This document shows positions 1 to 5,626 of a stretch of 5,640 nt of DNA, one piece after another (the first letter of the stretch is position 1; every line of letters begins with the position of its first letter). The notes under the pieces were generated by a model. It did not search any database. It was not told the DNA's origin and was given only the letters and a program-made list of their open reading frames with translations. This stretch comes from Oscillospiraceae bacterium (GTDB lineage Bacteria; Bacillota; Clostridia; Oscillospirales; Oscillospiraceae): NCBI GenBank assembly GCA_016287555.1, contig JAEFAK010000128.1, forward strand, positions 1 through 5,640. The letters run 5' to 3'. Both the position numbers and the translations under genes were made by a program.

Positions 1-789
1 GCTCGCGCCGTTGCGGTAGCGCATGACCTCAACGTTGACGCCCTCATAGGTGGAGTTGGGATAGCCGAAATAGGTCCAGAGGAAGGCGCAGATGCGCTTC
101 TTCTTTCCCGGCTCCGCGAGCTGCTTCATGCCGTCTGCCGTGAGGCTTACTATCTCGCCCGGACCGAGCTCGTAGGCCTTCGTATAGCCGAGCTTCGGGA
201 AGACGAAGGACTCGAAGGAGACACACCAGCCGTCGCCGCTGCTGCCGAGAAGGACGGGGAGCCTGCCCAGCCTGTCTCTCGCGACGATGAGCTCGCCCCC
301 GTCGCGGAGAATGAGGATGGTCAGCGAGCCGTCGACCTCCTCCTGCGCGAAGCGGATGCCCTCGGCAAGGGTGCTCTTCTTGTCTATCAGCGCCGCGGCG
401 AGCTCGGTGGTGTTGACCTTGCCGCCGGTCATGGCGTTGAAGTGCCCGCCTCCGGCGAGGTGCTTCGCGGCAAGCTCGTCGGCGTTGTTTATCTTGCCCG
501 TGACGCATATGGCGTAGGTGCCCTGCGCGGAGCGGATGAGCAGGGGCTGCGGGTCGGTATCGCTGATGCAGCCTATGCAGGAGCAGCCGCGCATCTCGTC
601 CGTTATCCCCTCAAATCTGGTGCGGAAGGGGGAATTGGAGATGTTGTGTATCTCGCGCTGGAGCCCTATCTCAGGGTCCCATGCGGCCATGCCGCCCCGG
701 CGCGTGCCGAGGTGGGAGTGGTAGTCCGTGCCGAAGAAAACGTCGATGACAGCATCGCGCTTTGAGGCGACGCCGAAGAATCCGCCCAT
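1..789 (-). CDS. PurF-family amidophosphoribosyltransferase-like protein lacking the catalytic Cys (partial, C-terminus beyond window)
   Basis: Residues 1-263 are visible and the frame runs off the left edge; PurF is usually about 460-480 residues. PurF makes phosphoribosylamine from PRPP and glutamine, the first step of purine synthesis in the cytoplasm. The visible part aligns along its length with the class II glutamine amidotransferase domain of PurF: QPLLIRS at 81-87, an ARDRLGRLP segment at 170-178 (PurF has RDPNGIRP), ELGPGE at 207-212, and ICAFLWTYFGYPNS at 233-246 (PurF has CxxEYxYFxRPDS). It starts MGGFFG where PurF has MCG(I/V)FG or MCGIVG, so the nucleophilic Cys is Gly. The HVRY, HNGN and SD(S/T)E motifs read CISD, VTGK and NTTE. 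Glutaminase activity is therefore unlikely. The PRPP-binding half is not visible. Cys234 aligns with an Fe-S ligand of Bacillus PurF, but the other ligands lie outside. The start is set by AGGAG 8 bases upstream. It follows purE by 30 bases, so it is probably cotranscribed. Family membership is confident; biochemical role is open. Confidence 0.88.
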   Translation of the reverse strand, partial: MGGFFGVASKRDAVIDVFFGTDYHSHLGTRRGGMAAWDPEIGLQREIHNISNSPFRTRFEGITDEMRGCSCIGCISDTDPQPLLIRSAQGTYAICVTGKINNADELAAKHLAGGGHFNAMTGGKVNTTELAAALIDKKSTLAEGIRFAQEEVDGSLTILILRDGGELIVARDRLGRLPVLLGSSGDGWCVSFESFVFPKLGYTKAYELGPGEIVSLTADGMKQLAEPGKKKRICAFLWTYFGYPNSTYEGVNVEVMRYRNGAS

Positions 790-797
790 AATGAACG

Positions 798-802
798 CTC
801 CT
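798..802 (-). promoter_or_regulatory. Ribosome binding site of the PurF-like gene
   Basis: On the minus strand AGGAG lies 8 bases before the ATG at 789. This fixes the start as MGGFFG and rules out a missing upstream segment carrying a Cys. The site lies in the 30-base gap after the purE stop codon. Confidence 0.75.
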
Positions 803-819
803 GTGTCTGTAGGATTTGA

Positions 820-1311
820 TCAGTCGAGCCTTTCGCCGAAAGACTCGTCCTTTTCGATGACCTTGCGGGTCATTTCCGCCTTGAACTCCGCGAGCCTGGC
901 CGCAAGGTCCTCGTCGGAGAGAGCGAGAATCTGCGCGGCGAGGATGCCTGCGTTTTCGGCCGCGCCGACACCGACCGTCGCGACGGGGACGCCCGTCGGC
1001 ATCTGCACGACGGAGAGAAGACTGTCGAGCCCGTCCATGAAGGAGGACTTCATCGGGAGGCCGATGACGGGAAGGGTAGTATGCGCCGCGAGAAAGCCCG
1101 CGAGATGCGCCGCCTTGCCGGCGGCCGCGATGATGACGCCGAAGCCTCTCTCCGCCGCCTCGGAAGCGAACTTCGAGGCCGCGTCGGGAGTCCTGTGAGC
1201 GGAGATTATCCTCGTCTCGACGGGGATGCCGAAGGATCTGAGCCTGTCGACCGCGGCGGAAACGACGGGAGCGTCGCTGTCCGAGCCCATGATAACTGCT
1301 GCTTTTTTCAT
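820..1311 (-). CDS. purE: 5-(carboxyamino)imidazole ribonucleotide mutase (class I PurE type)
   Basis: This is a 163-residue cytoplasmic enzyme of de novo purine synthesis that converts N5-CAIR to CAIR. It is full length for PurE (about 160-175). Visible family motifs are GSDSD at 9-13, SAHRTP at 37-42 with the expected catalytic His39, AGKAAHLAGF at 64-73 (variant of GGAAHLPGM), GLPMKS at 84-89 and VQMPTGVPVATV from about 102. The VQMP-G-PV form resembles class I enzymes, which use N5-CAIR made by PurK, rather than class II enzymes, which use AIR and CO2; purK is not in the window. The chosen start, MKKAAVIMGSD, has GGAGG 5 bases upstream. An ATG further upstream at 1323 overlaps that ribosome binding site and is not used in this reading. 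It is first of a minus-strand unit with the PurF-like gene, driven by the promoter at 1385-1413. Confidence 0.95.
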   Translation of the reverse strand: MKKAAVIMGSDSDAPVVSAAVDRLRSFGIPVETRIISAHRTPDAASKFASEAAERGFGVIIAAAGKAAHLAGFLAAHTTLPVIGLPMKSSFMDGLDSLLSVVQMPTGVPVATVGVGAAENAGILAAQILALSDEDLAARLAEFKAEMTRKVIEKDESFGERLD

Positions 1312-1316
1312 CCGGA

Positions 1317-1321
1317 CCTCC
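1317..1321 (-). promoter_or_regulatory. Ribosome binding site deciding the purE start
   Basis: GGAGG on the minus strand, with a short 5-base spacing to the ATG at 1311. The upstream in-frame ATG at 1323-1321 runs into this site, so the protein begins MKKAAVIMGSD without the 10-residue extension. Confidence 0.75.
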
Positions 1322-1384
1322 ATTAAAGACCTGCCATACAACAGATGGTGTTTTTCTCTTTTTTATCTAAACTAATAATACTAA

Positions 1385-1413
1385 ATAATACTATATAAGT
1401 CTGATAATGTCTA
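1385..1413 (-). promoter_or_regulatory. Predicted sigma-A promoter of purE
   Basis: On the minus strand, TAGACA (1413-1408; 5 of 6 to TTGACA) and TATTAT (1390-1385; 5 of 6 to TATAAT) are separated by exactly 17 bases. The start of transcription would be near 1378, giving a leader of about 67 bases. I see no riboswitch fold in that leader. The tandem CTTTTCG repeats begin 3 bases upstream of the -35 box. Confidence 0.65.
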
Positions 1414-1415
1414 TA

Positions 1416-1432
1416 CTTTTCGTGGCTTTTCG
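1416..1432. repeat. Tandem CTTTTCG repeat with 10-bp period between divergent promoters
   Basis: CTTTTCG occurs at 1416-1422 and again at 1426-1432; on the minus strand they read CGAAAAG. The 10-bp period puts both copies on the same face of the helix, and they sit between the purE -35 and the candidate dgt -35. A third TTTTCG occurs at 1479-1484. The minus-strand CCGAA core resembles the centre of the PurR box of Bacillus pur genes, but that element is normally a spaced inverted pair, so the match is weak. Confidence 0.4.
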
Positions 1433-1437
1433 GCGAT

Positions 1438-1466
1438 TTGAAAAAACTATTTATAAACAATATCAA
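1438..1466 (+). promoter_or_regulatory. Candidate promoter of the dgt-dnaG-rpoD unit
   Basis: TTGAAA (1438-1443; 5 of 6) is followed after 17 bases by TATCAA (1461-1466; 4 of 6). The region is very AT-rich, so chance matches are likely. TATTAT at 1497-1502 is an alternative -10 but lacks a recognisable -35. Confidence 0.3.
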
Positions 1467-1543
1467 AAATAAAAAGGGTTTTCGAGAAAAAAACAGTATT
1501 ATATAGTCGTAATCCAATATTTCAGTCGAAGGAGGCGGGAAAT

Positions 1544-2551
1544 ATGTCGACGCCGAGAGAAAGACGCGAGGAGGCCGAAAGGATCCTCTGCAATCCCGGA
1601 GCCATGCTTTCCGCGGAGTCCCGCGGCCGCATGGTCGAAGAAGAGCCGTGCGAGATCAGGACCTGTTTTCAGCGGGATATAGACCGCATCGTCCATTCCA
1701 AATCCTTTCGCCGCCTCAAGCATAAGACGCAGGTCTTCCTCCAGCCGGAGGGCGACCATTACAGGACCCGCATGACCCACACCATCGAGGTCGTGCGCAT
1801 AGCGAGGACGATATCCCGCGCGCTGGGCCTCAACGAGGACCTGACGGAGGCGGTCGCCTGGGGACACGACCTCGGCCACACTCCCTTCGGCCATGCGGGC
1901 GAAAGAGCTCTCGCCGAGCTCTGCCCGGAGGGCTTCCAGCATAACGAACAGAGCCTGCGCGTAGTCGACGTGCTCGAGAAAAACGGGCGCGGTCTCAATC
2001 TCACCTATGAGGTGCGCGACGGCATCCTCAACCACGTCGGAGAGGGGACGGCCTGCACGCTGGAGGGCAGGGTAGTCCGCCTCGCGGACAGGCTCGCCTA
2101 TATAAACCACGACGTCGACGACGCCATTCGCGCCGGCATCCTGACCGATGACGATATCCCGGAAGAGATACGTCAGACCGTCGGCGCCAAGTACAGCCAG
2201 CGCCTGAATACGCTCATCAAGGCCGTCATCGAATACGGCGAGCGCACGGGCGAAGTCGGCATGGAGACGGATATGACCGCCGTCGTCGAGCGTTTCCATG
2301 ACTTCATGTACGCCAGGGTATACCGCAATCCGGTCGCCAAGGGCGAGGAATCGAAGGTGCTCGGTATCCTCGAAGGGCTCAACAACTATTATCTGGGCGA
2401 CCTGAACCGCCTGCCGGAGGACTACCGCGCCCTGCTCGAGAAGTATTCCGGCCCACGCGTCGTCTGCGACTATATCTCCGGCATGACGGATAAATTCGCG
2501 GTGGACAAATTCGAGGAGATCTACGTGCCGGCCGCGTGGAAGATCAGATAG
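1544..2551 (+). CDS. dgt: Deoxyguanosinetriphosphate triphosphohydrolase-like HD-domain protein
   Basis: This is a 335-residue cytoplasmic enzyme of the HD superfamily (Dgt/SAMHD1 type), which hydrolyses dNTPs to deoxynucleoside plus triphosphate and so trims the dNTP pool. The four metal ligands are visible: His79 (in MTHTIEV), His108-Asp109 (WGHDLGHTPFGHAGE) and Asp182 (RLADRLAYINHD). The flanking family motifs SFRRLKHKTQVF at 54-65, GDHYRTRMTH at 70-79 and FQHNEQSLRV at 131-140 are intact. Its length matches the short Gram-positive Dgt-like clade, not the roughly 500-residue E. coli enzyme, so preference for dGTP over other dNTPs is not established. The start has AAGGAGG (1529-1535) 8 bases upstream. 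It is first gene of the unit with dnaG and rpoD, with dnaG starting 10 bases after its stop. No defect is seen. Confidence 0.93.
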   Translation: MSTPRERREEAERILCNPGAMLSAESRGRMVEEEPCEIRTCFQRDIDRIVHSKSFRRLKHKTQVFLQPEGDHYRTRMTHTIEVVRIARTISRALGLNEDLTEAVAWGHDLGHTPFGHAGERALAELCPEGFQHNEQSLRVVDVLEKNGRGLNLTYEVRDGILNHVGEGTACTLEGRVVRLADRLAYINHDVDDAIRAGILTDDDIPEEIRQTVGAKYSQRLNTLIKAVIEYGERTGEVGMETDMTAVVERFHDFMYARVYRNPVAKGEESKVLGILEGLNNYYLGDLNRLPEDYRALLEKYSGPRVVCDYISGMTDKFAVDKFEEIYVPAAWKIR

Positions 2552-2560
2552 GGGGCAGGA
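2551..2560 (+). promoter_or_regulatory. Ribosome binding region of dnaG overlapping the dgt stop
   Basis: A G-run (2551-2555) begins on the last base of the dgt TAG and lies 6 bases before the dnaG ATG. A second AGGA ends 1 base before the ATG, too close to act well. This is a weaker site than those of dgt and rpoD and suggests translational coupling and lower primase output. Confidence 0.5.
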
Positions 2561-2561
2561 A

Positions 2562-4325
2562 ATGGCTTTTCCCGAAAGCTTCATAGAGGAGCTCGTTGAG
2601 CGCAGCAACATAGTCGACGTCGTTTCCAGCTATGTCCAGCTCACGCGGAAGGGCTCGAACATGTTCGGTCTGTGCCCCTTCCATAACGAGAAAACGGGCT
2701 CTTTCTCCGTCTCCGAGTCAAAGCAGCTTTATTACTGCTTCGGCTGCGGCAAGGGCGGGGGAGTCATAAACTTCATAATGGAGATCGAGAACCTAAGCTA
2801 CCCTGACGCGGTGAGGCTCCTTGCCGACAGAGCGGGCATGGTCGTGCCGGAGGAGTCAGGCGACGAGGCGCCGAAGCGCAGAAAGCGCCTGCTCGAGCTC
2901 AATAAGGACGCGGCGCGGTTTTTCCACTCCATGCTCTCCGCTCCGGAGGGCGCCCTCGCCGCCGAATACGCTGCCAAGCGTCAGCTGACGCCGAAGACCA
3001 TCCGCAATTTCGGCCTCGGCGCCGCGCCGGATTCATGGGACGCGCTCATCCGCGCCATGACCGAAAAGGGCTATACCAAGCGCGAGCTGCTCGACGCGGG
3101 TCTCGTAAGCTCAGGCAAGAACGGCCGCATCTACGACAAGTTCAGAAACAGGCTGATGTTCCCGGTCATCGACGTGAGGGGGGACGTTATCGCCTTCGGA
3201 GGCCGCAGCCTCGACGGGTCCGAGCCGAAATACCTCAACTCCCCGGAGACGGCGATCTTCAGCAAGCGCCGCTCGCTGTACGGGATAAACCTCGCCAAGA
3301 ACACCAAGCGGGGCAGCATCCTCCTCGTCGAGGGCAATATAGACGTCGTGACGCTGCATCAGGCCGGCATAGACAACGCCGTCGCCACGATGGGAACGTC
3401 GCTCACGACCGAGCAGACGCGCCTCATCTCCCGCTACGCCAAGGAGATCATCATATGCTATGACAACGACCCTGCCGGTCTCAAGGCGACGGACCGCGCC
3501 ATAAGCATCCTGAAAAACTCCGAGTTTTCCGTCAAGGTCCTGCATCTTCCCGACAGAGTAGTGGAGGGGAAGAAGGTCAAGATAGACGCCGACGACTATA
3601 TAAAGCTCTACGGCGCGCCTGCCTTTGAAAAGCTCATGCGTCTGAGCGAGAACCACATAGAATATGAACTGGCCGTTTTGCGCGGAGGCGCCGATCTTGA
3701 GAGCGACGACGGGCGCGTGGAATACCTCAAGAAGGCCGGCGAGCTGATAGCAAAGCTCTCCAGCCCCGTCGAGAGGGAGGTATACGCGGGCCGCGCCGCC
3801 GAGACGGCGGGGGTCTCGCGCGAGGCGATGCTCGCGGAGATAGAGAGGGCCAGAAAGCGCCTCGCCGCAGCAGCGAAAAAAAAGATTGAAAAAGAGGCCT
3901 CGCGGCCCGCCGGAGCCATGCAGCCGGCCGACCGCTCCATGCGCTATACCGACGTGCGCAGCGCCGCCGCCGAGGAGGGCGTCGTCAGACTGCTGATGCT
4001 CGATCCGTCGCTCATATCCAAATGCGACCTGAAGGGCGAGGAGTTCACTTCCCCCTTTCTCGGAAGCGTTTACTCTATAATAGTCAACCGCGCGAAGGAA
4101 CTCAAAAGCGTCGATCCCGCCGCGATCATTCCGCTGCTGGGGCCCGAGGAGGCGCAGGAGCTGACCCGCATTTCGCAGAAGCCCCAGACCGCGGCGGACG
4201 CTCCGCAGACCCTGAAGCAATACATAGACGTCATCAGGACCCAGCGCCTCGCGCAGTCGGACGATCTGATGGCGGCCAGAAATAAATTTCTTGAAAACAA
4301 AGCTTACGAAAGCAGAGAGGGATAA
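2562..4325 (+). CDS. dnaG: DNA primase
   Basis: This is a 587-residue primase that lays down the RNA primers for Okazaki fragments and works with the replicative helicase at the fork. Domains in order: an N-terminal CHC2 zinc ribbon with Cys38, His41, Cys59 and Cys62 (LCPFHNEKTGSFSV then YYCFGCGKGG); the catalytic core with YDKFRNRLMFPV at 191-202 and the FGGRSLDGSEPKYLNSPET segment near 210-228; the TOPRIM fold with metal-binding Glu257 (VEGNIDVV), Asp301 and Asp303 (YDNDPAG); and a C-terminal part from about 450 that fits the helicase-binding domain. A basic, Ala-rich linker (ARKRLAAAAKKKIEKEA) precedes that part. Length matches bacterial DnaG (about 580-610). Asn259 stands where many DnaG proteins have Tyr (VEGYMD). 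It starts 10 bases after dgt, and its TAA is inside the ribosome binding site of rpoD. All core residues are present. Confidence 0.97.
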   Translation: MAFPESFIEELVERSNIVDVVSSYVQLTRKGSNMFGLCPFHNEKTGSFSVSESKQLYYCFGCGKGGGVINFIMEIENLSYPDAVRLLADRAGMVVPEESGDEAPKRRKRLLELNKDAARFFHSMLSAPEGALAAEYAAKRQLTPKTIRNFGLGAAPDSWDALIRAMTEKGYTKRELLDAGLVSSGKNGRIYDKFRNRLMFPVIDVRGDVIAFGGRSLDGSEPKYLNSPETAIFSKRRSLYGINLAKNTKRGSILLVEGNIDVVTLHQAGIDNAVATMGTSLTTEQTRLISRYAKEIIICYDNDPAGLKATDRAISILKNSEFSVKVLHLPDRVVEGKKVKIDADDYIKLYGAPAFEKLMRLSENHIEYELAVLRGGADLESDDGRVEYLKKAGELIAKLSSPVEREVYAGRAAETAGVSREAMLAEIERARKRLAAAAKKKIEKEASRPAGAMQPADRSMRYTDVRSAAAEEGVVRLLMLDPSLISKCDLKGEEFTSPFLGSVYSIIVNRAKELKSVDPAAIIPLLGPEEAQELTRISQKPQTAADAPQTLKQYIDVIRTQRLAQSDDLMAARNKFLENKAYESREG

Positions 4326-4330
4326 GGAGG
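4324..4330 (+). promoter_or_regulatory. Ribosome binding site of rpoD overlapping the dnaG stop codon
   Basis: AAGGAGG lies 7 bases before the rpoD ATG at 4338, and its first two bases are the last two of the dnaG TAA (4323-4325). This strong site confirms the rpoD start. It should let the sigma factor be made in larger amounts than the primase from the same message. Confidence 0.8.
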
Positions 4331-4337
4331 AAACCAC

Positions 4338-5507
4338 ATGCCTGCAAAGAAGAAGACAGAACAGCCGGCTCCGGAGGCGGCGAAGAACGACCCTGTCAAG
4401 GCCAAGCTCAACGAGATCATCGAGAAGGGCAAGAAAAACGGCAGCGTCACCATCAAGGAGATACTCGACGTTTTTGAGGAGACTCATCTTGAGCCCGAGC
4501 AGATAGACAGGTTCTATGAGACGCTCGAGACCCTCGGCATTGAGACCGTGGACGACGATTTCCCGGCCATCAGCGAGGAGGATCTCGTCCCCGACGTGTC
4601 CGAGCTTGAGGAGATAGAGGAGAATGAGGAGATCAGCGAGGAGGAGATCGCCAATACCGACGCCCTCGCGGAGACCTTCAGCATAGACGATCCCGTCCGC
4701 ATGTACCTCAAGGAGATAGGCAAGGTCGCCCTGCTCACTCCCGAGGAGGAGATAGATCTTGCCAAGCGCATGGCCGAGGGAGACGAGGAGGCGGGCAGAC
4801 GCATGGCAGAGGCCAACCTCCGCCTCGTCGTCAGCATAGCCAAGCGCTACGTCGGCCGCGGCATGCTCTTTCTCGACCTCATCCAGGAAGGCAACCTCGG
4901 CCTTATCAAGGCCGTCGAGAAGTTCGACCACACCAAGGGCTATAAGTTCTCCACCTACGCGACATGGTGGATTCGCCAGGCGATAACCCGCTCCATCGCC
5001 GACCAGGCGAGGACGATACGCATCCCCGTCCACATGGTCGAGACGATAAATAAGGTCATCCGCGTCTCCCGTCAGCTGCTTCAGGAACTGGGGCACGACC
5101 CCACGCCGGAGGAGGTTGCGGAGGAGATGAACATGCCTGTTGAGAAAATACGCGATATCCTTAAAATCGCTCAGGAGCCTGTTTCACTCGAAACACCCAT
5201 AGGCGAAGAGGAAGACAGCCATTTAGGTGATTTTATTCCTGACGATGATGCGCTTGCTCCTGCTGATGCGGCTTCAATGTTACTTTTAAAAGAGCAGCTT
5301 GACGATGTTCTTAAAACTCTTACAGAGAGAGAAGCTATGGTGTTAAGACTTCGCTTCGGCCTTGAGGACGGACATCCCCGTACGCTTGAAGAGGTTGGCT
5401 CAACCTTCGGCGTAACCCGTGAAAGAATCCGTCAGATTGAGGCGAAGGCTCTTCGAAAGCTCCGCCATCCGTCCCGTTCAAAGAAACTCAGAGATTTCCT
5501 TGATTGA
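4338..5507 (+). CDS. rpoD: RNA polymerase primary sigma factor (RpoD/SigA)
   Basis: This is a 389-residue housekeeping sigma factor that directs RNA polymerase to TTGACA/TATAAT promoters. Regions in order: 1.1 near residues 15-85; an acidic, Glu-rich spacer at about 80-112; 1.2 from Asp117 (DDPVRMYLKEIGKV); region 2 from about 155 with the core-binding and -10 recognition segments (DLIQEGNLGLIKAVEKF, then YATWWIRQAITR); region 3 from about 222; and region 4 from about 314 with its helix-turn-helix at 349-375 (TLEEVGSTFGVTRERIRQIEAK). It ends in the typical SKKLRDFLD. The length is like Bacillus SigA (371) and lacks the large insertion of E. coli RpoD. It follows dnaG by 12 bases. Oddly, base composition and codon use change near residues 260-285: GAG/CTC/GCC usage gives way to GAA, CTT, GCT and TTA. 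The protein stays intact and conserved across the change. Confidence 0.97.
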   Translation: MPAKKKTEQPAPEAAKNDPVKAKLNEIIEKGKKNGSVTIKEILDVFEETHLEPEQIDRFYETLETLGIETVDDDFPAISEEDLVPDVSELEEIEENEEISEEEIANTDALAETFSIDDPVRMYLKEIGKVALLTPEEEIDLAKRMAEGDEEAGRRMAEANLRLVVSIAKRYVGRGMLFLDLIQEGNLGLIKAVEKFDHTKGYKFSTYATWWIRQAITRSIADQARTIRIPVHMVETINKVIRVSRQLLQELGHDPTPEEVAEEMNMPVEKIRDILKIAQEPVSLETPIGEEEDSHLGDFIPDDDALAPADAASMLLLKEQLDDVLKTLTEREAMVLRLRFGLEDGHPRTLEEVGSTFGVTRERIRQIEAKALRKLRHPSRSKKLRDFLD

Positions 5508-5514
5508 TAAAAAG

Positions 5515-5546
5515 ATTTAAGCAGGCTCTACTGAGCCTGCTTAAAT
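5515..5546 (+). terminator. Hairpin terminator after rpoD, possibly bidirectional
   Basis: A perfect 14-bp inverted repeat (5515-5528 and 5533-5546; core AAGCAGGCTC) closes on a 4-base TACT loop, 7 bases after the rpoD stop. In the plus direction the tail is AT-rich but not a clean T-run. In the minus direction the stem is followed almost at once by five Ts, so it may also stop transcription entering from the right. Confidence 0.75.
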
Positions 5547-5568
5547 TATATTGAATTTTAATAAGATA

Positions 5569-5597
5569 TTGACAATGTATATGCCTTGTGGTACAAT
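5569..5597 (+). promoter_or_regulatory. Strong extended -10 sigma-A promoter for the right-edge gene
   Basis: TTGACA (5569-5574, perfect) and TACAAT (5592-5597, 5 of 6) are separated by 17 bases, and TG at 5589-5590 gives an extended -10. Transcription would begin near 5604. Both core elements are overlapped by the operator-like boxes at 5573-5588 and 5594-5609. Confidence 0.85.
5573..5588. promoter_or_regulatory. Upstream operator-like box overlapping the -35
   Basis: CAATGTATATGCCTTG matches the perfect palindrome at 5594-5609 in 14 of 16 positions and keeps the outer CAA/TTG symmetry. It starts inside the -35 element and fills the spacer. The boxes are 21 bp apart, about two helical turns, so bound dimers would lie on the same face. 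Confidence 0.6.
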
Positions 5598-5609
5598 GTA
5601 TATACATTG
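5594..5609. promoter_or_regulatory. Downstream operator: perfect 16-bp palindrome over the -10 and start site
   Basis: CAATGTATATACATTG is its own reverse complement over all 16 bases. It covers four bases of the -10 and the likely transcription start. This position is typical of a repressor site that blocks RNA polymerase. The cognate regulator cannot be named from the box alone. Confidence 0.7.
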
Positions 5610-5626
5610 AATTACGAGGTGTAATT

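Noticed and set aside
1312..1378. Purine riboswitch in the purE leader
   Set aside because: The predicted leader is only about 67 bases. I find neither the paired loop sequences nor the conserved core of the guanine/adenine aptamer.
1479..1490. TTTTC-GA-GAAAA inverted repeat upstream of dgt as a terminator or operator
   Set aside because: The arms are only 5 bp and almost all A/T in an AT-rich stretch, so chance is the simpler explanation.
1323..1517. A 64-codon minus-strand frame in the purE-dgt intergenic region that looks like a small hydrophobic peptide
   Set aside because: Its Phe/Ile/Lys-rich composition is what AT-rich DNA gives by chance. It has no ribosome binding site and it runs across the purE promoter.
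1499..2611. A 370-codon open frame on the minus strand opposite dgt
   Set aside because: It is a shadow of dgt, whose metal-binding motifs, ribosome binding site and operon position are clear. The antisense product has no family features.
4586..4665. Glu-rich repetitive stretch (runs of GAG codons) in rpoD as a tandem repeat
   Set aside because: It encodes the acidic linker between regions 1.1 and 1.2 that is common in clostridial SigA. The repeats are irregular and reflect codon bias plus acidic composition.
3111..5096. A very long open frame on the minus strand (661 codons) opposite dnaG and rpoD
   Set aside because: It lies antisense to two unmistakable genes, shows no recognisable motifs, and arises because the GC-rich codon bias of the plus strand leaves few stop codons on the opposite strand.
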